Source of the DNA: Liolophura sinensis
Lineage: Eukaryota; Mollusca; Polyplacophora; Chitonida; Chitonidae
NCBI RefSeq assembly: GCF_032854445.1
Contig: NC_088299.1
Coordinates: 7,230,324 to 7,294,323, forward strand
Direction: 5' to 3'
Length of the DNA stretch: 64,000 nt
Part shown: piece by piece, positions 11,201 through 20,700 of the stretch
How the letters are laid out: each line of letters begins with the position of its first letter
Position numbering within the stretch: position 1 is the first letter of the stretch
Translations under genes and position numbers: made by a program
The notes under the pieces: generated by a model
What the model saw: only the letters and a program-made list of their open reading frames with translations
What the model was told of the DNA's origin: nothing
The model's database searches: none

Positions 11201-11850
11201 GGCCTAGGTTTTAACGGTTGGTACGGAATGAAATGCATGAAAATTCGATCACGTCCACAGAACGAATGTTGGAATATCAAGACGATTAAGGGTGAATCTA
11301 TAGACTTTGAAACCGACTTTTCGTTATTGAATAGATCAACTAATGTATAAATTTTCCTCTCGTTTATTTTTCTCATTTGACTGGATTATCTTAAACCACA
11401 CAAACTAAACCAACCACGCTCCAAGCCTGACACGCCGTCGCAATATGAAGTGAAAATTTTTCAGTATGGCGTCTGTCCATCTTCTCTAGCCAAGGTATGT
11501 TTGAGTAGAATTTCGGATCTCTATCGCTTGGCTATAAAACAAAGATGGCGCTTGTCAAGAATCAAAGAAATGAATCGAATCTTAAGTGAAACTTGTTGTG
11601 CAATTCGTATTTAAACCTGGTTAGTCAACAATAAACCCTAAATGCGACAATCCTCTAATCGCAGGGGGACTCGGGTAGTCCGTTGTCATGTGTCAAGGAC
11701 GGATGGTGGCACGTGGCCGGCGTTGTCTCCTGGGGAGATGATTACTGCAGAGGGCGGCCGTCAGTTTACACCCGGATTTCCGCGCACCTCGACTGGATCC
11801 GCAGAACTACCGGATTAGGAAAAGTATCCGCACCAGTTGTAGGGTACTAA
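4874..11850 (+). CDS. S1 (chymotrypsin-fold) serine protease, five exons
   Basis: Joined exons 4874-5279, 6559-6664, 8011-8194, 10646-10776 and 11665-11850 agree in phase throughout (2, 0, 1, 0) and end at TAA 11848-11850. The zymogen cleavage site is R before ILHG, preceded by a Ser-rich pro-region with an ACG cysteine that would bond to the cysteine in PICLP. Catalytic residues are His in ITAGHC, Asp in DNDIALLEL and Ser in GDSGSPL. Two residues before Cys191 (ACSGDSG) is Ser, so position 189 is Ser, not the trypsin Asp; G226 is replaced by Ser in RPSVYTR. The S1 pocket is therefore chymotrypsin/elastase-like, probably for small or medium hydrophobic P1. The protein is likely secreted, but the N-terminus and signal peptide are not resolved and may lie in exons upstream. 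The exact substrate cannot be told. Confidence 0.93.
5280..6558. other. Protease intron with old repeat debris
   Basis: Two diverged blocks, near 5310-5470 and 5870-6130, share TTTATGG.TGG.GGAAA and a later cysteine-free tRNA-like tail, suggesting a third, degenerate SINE-like family. No exon seen. Confidence 0.4.
6559..6664 (+). CDS. Protease exon 2
   Basis: Short exon not obvious as an ORF. The acceptor TTTTTCCAATGTAG and donor GTATGG give phases 2 in and 0 out. It reads LLLRVGELDR then DYFVKRIIK, the loop and strand expected between the catalytic His and Asp regions, and completes the sequence up to HPLFD. Confidence 0.87.
6875..6948. repeat. Two-copy 42-bp direct repeat
   Basis: Two copies of a unit with AAAACACTCTTCCCACAAG and TAATAATG, immediately before a SINE. 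Confidence 0.7.
6949..7170 (-). mobile_element. Family A SINE, diverged
   Basis: Recognised by TTGATTGGTGTTTTACGCCG, the CAGCATTACGGTGG block and CACAGCGACCGC near the head. Several indels relative to other copies suggest an older insertion. Confidence 0.8.
7627..7867 (-). mobile_element. Family A SINE, full length
   Basis: All parts are present, from (TTTA)n to the complement of the head GGGCCTCCGCGGCTCAGTTGG. It sits about 140 bp before the third protease exon. Confidence 0.9.
8011..8194 (+). CDS. Protease exon 3: catalytic Asp
   Basis: Acceptor TGTCTTTCAG, donor GTAATT. It encodes HPLFDKDD, DNDIALLEL with the catalytic Asp, VTPICLPGPG with the cysteine that pairs with the pro-region, and CWGTGWGKT. 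Ends in phase 1. Confidence 0.95.
8195..9754. repeat. Protease intron with degenerate ~43-bp tandem units
   Basis: About 9120-9620 contains many diverged units of the form GTGGTAACT-TATGNG-TGTAT, a decayed minisatellite. The first kilobase of the intron shows nothing recognisable. Confidence 0.55.
9755..9844 (+). mobile_element. 5'-truncated family A SINE
   Basis: Starts at CTCCCACCGTAATGCTGG and ends in (TAAA)n; head and box regions are absent. Confidence 0.85.
9941..10186 (+). mobile_element. Full-length family A SINE with 12-bp target-site duplication
   Basis: Forward reference copy. It begins GGGGCCTCCGTGG, has box A TGGCTCAGTCGGTTAGC and box B GAGTTCAAGCC, the ACCATAATGCTGACCGCC body and a (TAAA)n-like tail. 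CAACAGAAAGTC flanks it at 9929-9940 and 10187-10198, a perfect target-site duplication, so this is a comparatively young, LINE-type insertion. Confidence 0.95.
10646..10776 (+). CDS. Protease exon 4
   Basis: Acceptor GTTTTGCAG, donor GTAAGT. It encodes LQEVKMTVHTTAAC, then GRQLCAGGG and ends ACS, so the GDSG motif is completed by the next exon. The Ser at the 189 position is read here. Confidence 0.94.
10887..10930 (+). mobile_element. Tail fragment of family B SINE
   Basis: Contains ATTGTTAAGTACGACGTTAA, the conserved 3' end of family B (see 55831-56207). Confidence 0.7.
10957..11183 (-). mobile_element. Family A SINE, nearly full length
   Basis: From TTTATTTATTTCATCGGTG to the complement of the head, CTCCGTGGCCGAAGTGG. 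Confidence 0.85.
11665..11850 (+). CDS. Protease last exon: catalytic Ser and stop
   Basis: Acceptor TAATCGCAG, phase 0. It encodes GDSGSPLSCVKDG, then HVAGVVSWGDDYC, RPSVYTRI and HLDWIRR, followed by a 13-residue tail and TAA. The usual GDSGGP is GDSGSP here, and G226 of the pocket is Ser. Confidence 0.95.
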   Translation, partial: GDSGSPLSCVKDGWWHVAGVVSWGDDYCRGRPSVYTRISAHLDWIRRTTGLGKVSAPVVGY

Positions 11851-11916
11851 AGTTGGCAAAGAGATTATATTTTCCGATAAAGTCGATTGTGTGGATATTC
11901 TCTCGAAATATATCAC

Positions 11917-12332
11917 CAGTCATCAGTGTTCGGCAATGTTTGTATCCCAAAGAAAGAAGTTATCAGTCATCAGTGTTCCGCAATGTTTGTATCCCAAAGA
12001 AAGAAGTTATCAGTCATCAGTGTTCCGCAATGTTTGTATCCCAAAGAAAGAAGTTATCAGTCATCAGTGTTCCGCAATGTTTGTATCCCAAAGAAAGAAG
12101 TTATCAGTCATCAGTGTTCCGCAATGTTTGTATCCCAAAGAAAGAAGTTATCAGTCATCAGTGTTCGGCAATGTTTGTATCCCAAAGAAAGAAGTTATCA
12201 GTCATCAGTGTTCCGCAATGTTTGTATCCCAAAGAAAGAAGTTATCAGTCATCAGTGTTCGGCAATGTTTGTATCCCAAAGAAAGAAGTTATCAGTCATC
12301 AGTGTTCCGCAATGTTTGTATCCCAAAGAAAG
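11917..12332. repeat. 47-bp minisatellite, about nine copies
   Basis: The unit contains CATCAGTGTTCCGCAATG and TTTGTATCCCAAAGAAAG; copies differ mainly at TTCCGC/TTCGGC. Because 47 is not a multiple of three, all three forward frames stay open and give ORFs of 167-219 codons with a 47-residue superperiod. These are not evidence of a protein. It begins about 70 bp after the protease stop, so it may be in its 3' UTR. Confidence 0.95.
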
Positions 12333-12794
12333 ATGTCATATCATCAGTCACAGGCATGGAGCTAGGCCTATATACATTTTTAGCAGTCCTATAACATTGA
12401 TCCAAAATATATTTCCAAAAAAAAAAAAAAAAAATAACAATAATTGTGTGAAAAAGGATGAATTCATCCAAAAAAGGGGGTCTGGTTCTTGTGCAGTGCA
12501 ATTACAGGGTTACAATGTATTAGCCGCAAGAATGCGGGTCAACTGATCGAACGATGCACTGGCGCACCGATCCGTAACATTGACTAGTTGTAAATAAACG
12601 GTAGGTCCAACGGATCTGTGGCCATCAGCTGCAAAACATTACGTTTTGCCATTGTTAGATTTTTAGACCTAGATTCATGGTGTGAAGATAAATGTACAGT
12701 TACGTAGTGGCTGAATTGAAAATTCTTATGACACCGGCGAGAACAGAACTGTAATACTGAACCTAATTTCGGTAAATCGGAGCAGTGCAATGGT

Positions 12795-12829
12795 TTGTGT
12801 TCGGCCATGTTTGTATCCCAAACTAATAA
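12795..12829. repeat. Isolated partial unit of the 47-bp repeat
   Basis: TGTTCGGCCATGTTTGTATC matches the repeat unit about 460 bp beyond the array, with unrelated DNA between. Confidence 0.7.
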
Positions 12830-13539
12830 ATGTTCACATTTCCCAAAAAAAAAAAAAATTGAGTCTGCTCGAATTTAACGAGTCGGTCATGTTACCCTGT
12901 CCAAATTACTGGAAATACGAGCAATTTGTATCAAGCTGTTAAACAGTGCGAAGAGATACCCATAAGAGCAAAAAAAAAAAAATCTCATGCCTGCGTAAAA
13001 CCGACGGCCTGTATATAGGCCCACGGTCATTTCCTCGAAATGCTCCGACACATCGGACTAGATGGAATTCACAGGCTGCAGACCTCACGAGGTGCGACGA
13101 ACCGTGACGAAGATACCCTCTGAATAAAATACTCCACCATCTGTAAAACCCAATGCCAAAAAAGTCAATTTCAGTGGCAAATTTTTAGAGTCTTACTTTT
13201 AGTACAGGAACTTCTCCCCCTTGGATATCGTCCTACCTTCCATTCAGACAAACATGAAAACACCGTTACAACAACAACAGAACTCTCCGATTCAACAGAG
13301 AAATAGGCTTATAACGTCGTCATGGACGTCACTCTATACGTCAAATGCAGAAGTCGTCTCAAAAAGTTCAAAAACTTTCCTGCACTAGAAAGCATTATCA
13401 CACTCCCCAGTCTTCAATGGATCAAGTTCAGATACAATGCGGCAGCTCTCCAACTTAGATGACAATGGATACAGAGTAAAAGTTGTCACAAAGAGGTGAC
13501 TTCGCTGTTCAACCATCGAACATTGGCTGAAAATTTGTA

Positions 13540-13660
13540 TTTCACTTATACCGCGGCACACCTTCTCACGGCTGAAGAAGCCAGCATGATCTGGACTTGA
13601 ACTCACAGCGACTGCATTGGTGGGAGGCTCCTGGGTCATTGCACCGCGCTGGCGTGCCCA
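13540..13660 (-). mobile_element. Family A SINE fragment
   Basis: Head half retained (AACTCACAGCGACTGCATTG, GAGGCTCCTGGGTCATTGC); the central body is deleted. Confidence 0.8.
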
Positions 13661-13764
13661 ATAAACAGGAACAGCGAGAGAGAGAGCGAGATCTTTCCTG
13701 TGTAAGGCTGGGGAATAAGGCTGGGTCTGAATTCGTACCCGGCGAGTCTTATCGATTAAAAGGC

Positions 13765-13985
13765 AAATGCCACGGTCGGAAGCGAGTCCGCTTTCTAGAT
13801 TCAGATTTATAGGTGGAGAAAGCCGGAGTGATCAGAGTAGATTACTGGCCTTCGCCTCGCACATGGCAAATTTCTCTAAGGCTCCATCTAAAGCAGCTAT
13901 ATCTGGATTCGAACCACTCCATCCCACAGGTCAAGAGCCCGACAGTATCAGCGACCCAGTGCTTTAATCATCTGAGCCAGTGGGG
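13765..13985 (-). mobile_element. tRNA-like element, possible third SINE family
   Basis: On the minus strand there is a box A-like TGGCTCAGATGATTAAAGC followed at tRNA spacing by a box B-like GGTTCGAATCC, then a body unlike families A and B. Only one clear copy is in the window, so the family call is tentative. Confidence 0.5.
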
Positions 13986-14188
13986 GAAATACCTCTTCAT
14001 CTTCCATTATGGCACACTATTACGCTCATAAAGCTAGGTGTGGAAATTAAAATTCACAACTTTTAAATAATAATTAATTAAACTCGAAGGAGGCCTTTGG
14101 AACTAAATCAATGTCTCCAATGATCAAATTATATGTGATTGCATGAGCATAAGCTAGAACTCTTAGTTCAGAAGATATTGCATGTATA

Positions 14189-14250
14189 TTTATTTATTTG
14201 ATTGGTGTTTTACACTGTACTCAAGAATATTTTACTTATATGACCGCGGT
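14189..14250 (-). mobile_element. 62-bp tail-only family A SINE with target-site duplication
   Basis: Only the tail and TTGATTGGTGTTTTACACTG portion are present, yet ATTGCATGTATA flanks it exactly at 14177-14188 and 14251-14262. This is a 5'-truncated insertion, not a decayed full copy. Confidence 0.88.
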
Positions 14251-16514
14251 ATTGCATGTATAGTGATGTAATCTAACATAATGCCAAAACAACAACATAA
14301 AAGCTAAAAATAGACATACCCTAAAAATTGACCAGTTTTACAGGCCCGTGTAGTTAAAAATGAAAACAAATCAGCTTATTACAGTTATTCTGGAGATAAA
14401 ATGCAAACAAGGTTGTAGTCCGTTAAAGTGCTAAAATTTCCCACAACCAGAAAAACATGCAGACATACTCTCCTAATTGATCTGACAGCTTAACTCATTT
14501 TTTTTCTCCGTATATCGCACAGATTTCACTACAACGCTGTCGCAATGTGCATTACCACAGTGACGTATCGCTTCCCTATACGTCGCCATGGACGTTAATT
14601 TAGGTGCATGATGCGATTGCACAGAAACATTCAAAACCATCAATGGGGGTAATGTCTGATGTCATAGCTGCTCTGAGCCATTCATCAATACAATCTTTAG
14701 TCACGTGGCAAGAATACAGGAGGTGAGAACACAAACCGAAATTAATCCAGGCGAGATAAGCCTTGAATAAGATTTTAGCACTAATAATGAAAAATATGGA
14801 TTTTAGGTAAGAAATTTTTCTGGAGAAGAATGTGCCTAGCCTTCAAATATGATAGTTTCATTGTTCTGTAGTTTTTTAAACATTAGGCATTGGGAAAAAT
14901 AAGCATTTCCCCTCATTTAGCTCTGTGCTATTTATCACCTCCTGGCCCTTGCCAGGAACCCGGATACTCAAGTTATGAATATTTTTCATATATCATTCAT
15001 ACAACTATAACTGCTTAAATACAATATCCATACTTTTTGCCAGAAATAATTTGTTTCAAGGTCAAATCGGAGAATGCATTTATAGATCTATATGTATATA
15101 CATTTTGAATGATGAAATGTAGAAGCCTTATGTGATGTCACCGGTCCTTTACTAGGTTGAACAAATTGTAAAAAAATTTCCTGAGCATTTTTTAATGATC
15201 TTTCATCTGATATATACTTAGTTTAGTGTTTTCTTTGCCTTTAATAAAGCAGACGCACGCTGCACACATTTCACCTTCCTAGTTGAACCACTGGCGACAC
15301 TATATGATTACCTCCTTTGGGTGTCACAAAAGGAATATCGTACCTGCCAATGAATAAATTAATAACTAAACTGCTTTAACACAATCTTATTAATTGCCCT
15401 TGTTTACATGTTTTATAGTGCTATGTCTCTGGGTATAAATAAATTTGACTCACTGTTCTCATGTTGATCCCAAAGAAAACCAAGTTTCCGAATGCCCAAA
15501 TTTAGCACGAGATCACTGATCGTGAACAAGAATTCTCAACTCTCAGGGGTTGGAACATCATGTCACAAGAATGTTGCTGAAATAAAGCACCCTCTGTGCT
15601 CTATTGTGCACTTACATATTCGTATCAGCTGACACATGAACAGTGCACTCAGGCTATACACTAATGTGGGTTCATATACAGCCAAAGGAACTCCTTTTTG
15701 AAGCCACCAGACACGATGCCCCATACTGCAAGGAACTTTTTGAAGCCACCACACACGATGCCCCATACTGCAAACAGCATACTGGCACCATGCCTATCTG
15801 TCCTTCATCTATCTTTTTCCAGAATACCAAGTAAGATATGATAAAAGTCATGTCGTCTCAGGCATGGCTTGTTTCCACCCTTAACCAGGCTGCCCCGTTT
15901 AAGAGGCAGACACTCCGCATACCATTCAGCAATAACACATGTAGCAGGGCAGTATTACAGGTCAGTGATAAATTAGACAGTCTCCTGTTTTCAACCATTG
16001 GTACACCATTATCGGCAACCTGACACACCTTCACCATGCCAATGATTTCACTGCGGCAGATCCCTTAACTAATTTGAAAACTGCACACAGTTCAAACCAG
16101 TTGGTTTTAACTAGGTCTTCCAATGAAATCTCTAGGGGAGTAGTTGACTACTTATTGTCACCAATTAAGAAACAATGAGAGCCAGGGCATCTACATGTAA
16201 TGAATGCACTGATGTTGTCGAACTGACACAAACTGGGCATCTGTCAGCTGCAGTTCAACTGTATTTTGGAAGGCAGTTATTGATCAGTGACAGTTGGTGC
16301 AGTCTGGATGACATTTCTGGTTGTTCACTTTACATCGACACCCGCCACTCGTATCACCTTCACCCTGTAATCAGAATAAAAAAAAAATTATGTACTCTAC
16401 AAATAAAAAAAAAAAACAACAAATGAAACAAACCCCCACAAACCCCCACCCCCTATCCCCAGCAAAAATAATGCCTGGTACAGTAAGACAGGGCATGTAT
16501 CATCGTATCAAGGG

Positions 16515-16888
16515 ACTGACCCCGACAGCACAGTTGGTAGAGCGTCTGTGGCGGCAGCAGTAGATCCAGGATTAATCCTGGGTTGAGTCACACCTAAGTC
16601 CTTAAAAGAGGAAGTTGTGACTTCCTTGCTTGGCGTTCAAGGGGGATAGGGGATAGAGCAAAGACTGGTTGACCCATATCAGTGTAATGGCTCGGGTGGG
16701 TCTTACTTGCCTTTGGTAAACCGCCTCAGTGAAGCAGCAGTAGATAAAAGAGCAGTGGAAATCCATCCTGCAACAAGGAGGCACATTACATGCACTCTAA
16801 GGATTCCTTCCTTGTCCTATGACTGAAAAACTGTTAAGTATGACGTTAAAACCCAACAACTCACTCACTCACTCACTCACTCACTCAT
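16515..16888 (+). mobile_element. Family B SINE with (ACTC)n tail
   Basis: tRNA-like head CAGTTGGTAGAGCG, box B-like part, GAAGTTGTGACTTCCTTGCT, GGAGGCACATTACATGCAC, then ACTGTTAAGTATGACGTTAA and a pure ACTC repeat. Confidence 0.88.
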
Positions 16889-16899
16889 ATCAAGGAAGC

Positions 16900-17030
16900 A
16901 ACATGTGAATGGTGGTGGGTCCCTGAGTGCTTTGCCAGGTTTCCTCTCACCATATAATGCTGCCCTGTAACTGTAAAATTCTTAAGTGCCTTGTAAAACC
17001 CCAATCAAGAAAATAAATAAATAAATCATA
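16900..17030 (+). mobile_element. Diverged family A SINE fragment
   Basis: GTTTCCTCTCACCATATAATGC and AAACCCCAATCAAGAAAATA identify the 3' half; directly abuts the preceding family B copy. Confidence 0.65.
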
Positions 17031-17610
17031 TCCAGATTACTCCAAGTCCTGAACAAATTCTAAAACAGGCATAATGCATGTTTTGGCATTGGGAAAAGTT
17101 ATATCATCAGAACAAGTTATTTTATAGGGTATATAAAGAATAAAAATAAAATTGAAAAAATCATCTAATCGGAGGGAAATCTGAAAGTTTCTAACACTTT
17201 AAGATATTTATTTCAGGTATTTACATGATTGGCAAGCCTTGGAAATCATGGAAAACTTGGAAAACATGAAAATCATGAAAGCATCAAGATCAAACAAAAT
17301 ATAAATATGAACTTTTTTTCTCTGTTCGGCATTTCGACTTGCCTATAAAACAAAATAATATAATTGGAGCCACCTAACTTATTCATTGGTGTTTTACACT
17401 GTACTCCTGAATGTTTCCAGGCATCATCAATATTCCTAAATTTTTTTATAAAAATCCAGGCTTTTGTCCCTTAAAACAGAAAAATTCCCCTCTCATCTAC
17501 TTACAGTTCTGGTCTGACGTCATAAGACTACTCTAAAACACGCGTGATATACATTACATGAAATGCAAGGTAAATAAAGAAGTCGAAGAACTAAACAAGA
17601 AAGGACTTAC

Positions 17611-17754
17611 ATTTGGACCCCACCTGGGTCCCTTAGTCACCCAGCAGATCTCTGTTTTACAAATAGAGCAGCAGATCCAGTCACAGCCTTCTTTCTTCTG
17701 GACAATCACCTGACAGGTTGGACAGTGCATCGCCTCTCCTCCGACAAGCAAATT
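17611..17754 (-). CDS. RBCK1: HOIL-1-type exon 12: RING2
   Basis: Phase 0 on both sides; acceptor TTCTGTAG on the reverse strand is CTACAG, donor GTAAGT. Encodes [28 protein letters not shown] (catalytic-type Cys in GCDW) and [13 protein letters not shown]. Almost identical in pattern to human HOIL-1 RING2. Confidence 0.96.
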
Positions 17755-20700
17755 CTGTAGGAAGAGGGGAAAACATCGCATAATTTCTAAATCCTGTTCT
17801 GCTGGTTTTAGGAAGATGCCTTATAGTTTGTTTGGAAGGTGGCATAATATCTTAGTGGAAAAATGTAAAATTCATCACCCAAAAGTATCATTTCATGCAG
17901 TTTTTTGGGCTGGAATTTTAGGCCATTCAAATTTGTTTTACTGCATGTAATTAAAGACAAAGAAAATACCAAAATGAAGAATATATGAGATGAAAGACTA
18001 TTAAAAACACTGTCCTCGAAAGCAGATCAAATTTGTTATCATAATCATTTTTCTGACAAAGAATTAAAAGTCTTCTAAAACATTGGACTGTAGAGCGATC
18101 AGAGTCTACAGTTTAAAACTGTTGAGATTGAGTGGGTGCCTATATCATTAGATCTATATTTTTTGCTTGAAATGGTTTGTTGTAAGGTCCATTCAACGAA
18201 TACAGTCATATCACATGTATGTGCATATATATGTCTTGAATCCAAAAGTCAAGTTTCCATGTGATTTAAGTGAAAAAAATCTGGTACATGTATGCGACAT
18301 CGCTGGTTACATTAGAGGGATTGCACTGGACATCATCACTTTCACCGAAATTTGCCAGTCCGCCATATTGGAGTCCTGCTAAATCTAAAGTACTCCAATA
18401 TGGCTACTACAACTAGGTAATGCAACCTCTTGTCAGAGGTCATCGTAGACTCTGCATACACGCTTATTACGCTACATGATTCTGTCTAGGCTGAATATTT
18501 TACCTGTAAAACCAGGTGTGTCTGCTGAGCAGCTACGTCATTCTCTGCTCTGATCCGCAGGTCTGTTTGGTACTGTTTACAGTTCATGCCCTCGTGGATG
18601 GCCTTACACGTCAAGCAGTTCTGCTTTCCACACACCGGGCAGTCAAAGAAGTTGACCAGGTCTTCATAAATGCACCAACCAGTGCAGTCTGTTGTCTTAC
18701 AGTGGTAGCTGTTAACCGCCTGACTCTCTGCTGTCTGCAGCCCTCTCTGAAGGAATCTCTCAAACACTGTAGGCTCCACTAGCTATAGGCACAGTAAGCA
18801 AAGCAGTACTCATAAATGAATATACACTGGTGTATTCAGGTAACCATGCTTCAGACAGCTTATTGCCTTATGATTAATGCAGTGTAGTCTAGGACATATA
18901 AGTACACATTATATATAAAGGCACACATTAATTTATGTATCCTATATTATATATAGGGGCACACAAGCACAACACAATGCGCCAGCAGTTATCCAACAAT
19001 GCCGTCGCCGTGGTAACCATTTCCAGCTCATACTGGCTTCCTCTCCCGCTGTACATGGGAAGATCTGTCAGCAAGCTGCAGATGGTTGTGGATTTTCCCC
19101 GGGCTCTGGCCGGATTCCTCCCACCATAATGCTGGCCGCAGTCATATACAATGACACAAACAAAAGAAATATTCTTTCACGGCATTGAACATGAATCAAA
19201 TAAATAATGTTATATAAAGGCACATTGTATGTATCCACATGTGTAGTTCGAGAACAGGGAAGAACAGACTTGCCTATTCTTCCACAAGCTACGCTTCATC
19301 ATGCCTACTCCTCCTCTTTGTCTACTTTTCTTCGTGTCTATTCTTTCTAATGTCTACTCCTCATCATGACAATTTCTCATGTGACATCTCCTCATCATGC
19401 CTACTCCGCATCATGTCAACTTTCTCATGTCTACTCTTCCTCCTGTCTCTTAATCTTCTTCTCCTTCATGCTTACTCCTTAGGATTACTACTCCTGTCTT
19501 CATCTCTCCTTGTGAGTACTCCTCATCATGCCTAAACTTCCTCATGCCTACTCTTCCTAATGCCTACTCTTCCTGATGCCTACTCTTCCTCACCCATCAT
19601 GCCTACTCTTCCTCACACATGTCGCGTCTACTTCTCCCCATGCTTACTCTTCCTCACTCATGTAAAGCCTACAATTCCTCAGGCAAGTTATGCCTACTCT
19701 CCCTGACACATGTCATGTCTACTCTTCTTTGTACCTGCTCTTCATTATGCATGTCATGCCTACTCTTCCTCACACGTCATGTCTACTTCTCCTCATGTCT
19801 ACTCTTCCACATGCATGTCATATCTACTCTTTCTCAAATGTCACGTCTACTTTTCCTCCTGCCTACTCTTCTGTAGGCATGTCTTGCCTACTCCTCCTCA
19901 TGCCTACCCTCCCTCATGCCCACTTACAGCTCTGATTTCTCTCTGCTGTAGAAGGGCTGGACAGGAATAGTTGTCATCCTGGTATGGACATTTGAGAGCA
20001 GCTTCATCAGTAAACTGCACAGCAGCAGCCAAGCAAGACCTACAGTGTGAAAGCAAAGCAAGATTGTTTTACAATTTATTTATTAAATCAAATTAATTCT
20101 AATACCTCTACATGGGAAGGTCTTCCAGCAACCTGCGGATGGTCGTGGGTTTCCCACGGGCTCTGCCCGGTTTCCTCCCACCATAATGCTGGCCGCTGTC
20201 GTATAAGTGAAATATTCTTTAGTACAGAGTACAACACCCATCAAATAAATAAATAAATAAATAAATAATTATAACACACAAAGGTCAAAGTAATTCTTTT
20301 TTGTTTCGTTTGTGATAATGATGAACAACCTTCTTCACAATCAGGAAAAAGCTGCACCAGCAGAAGGGAGACTTGTGATATTAAAACTAACTTGCTATTG
20401 ACAATTCCACAAAGTGAAAAAGCTGCACCAGCAGAAGGGAGACTTGTGATATTAAAACTAACCTGCTATTGACAATTCCACAAAGTGAAAAAGCTGCACC
20501 AGCAGAAGGGAGATTTGTGATATTAAAACTAACTTGATACTGACAATTCCACAAAGTGAAAAAGCTGCACCAGCAGAAGGGAGATTTGTGATATTAAAAC
20601 TAACTTACTATTGACAATTCCACAAAGTGAAAAAGCTGCACCAGCAGAAGGGAGACTTGTGATATTAAAACTAACTTGATACTGACAATTCCACAAAGCG

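Larger units (their letters stand above)
12346..17610. other. Intergenic region between protease and HOIL-1-type gene
   Basis: Holds poly(A) runs near 12418, 12846 and 12970, the SINEs listed separately, and a two-copy 43-bp repeat near 15690-15775. The last exon of the minus-strand ligase gene should lie here, but I could not recognise its expected C/H-rich tail. No other gene seen. Confidence 0.5.

Noticed and set aside
11853-12546. Three overlapping forward ORFs of 167-219 codons
   Set aside because: They all arise from the 47-bp tandem repeat read in three frames; no domain, no splice support.
12584-12808. Minus-strand 74-codon ORF with several Cys and His
   Set aside because: Spacing does not match a known zinc finger, and it could not be joined in phase to the ligase gene as its missing last exon.
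19239-19970. Leu/Ser-rich ORFs resembling membrane segments
   Set aside because: Translations of a CT-rich minisatellite in the ligase intron.
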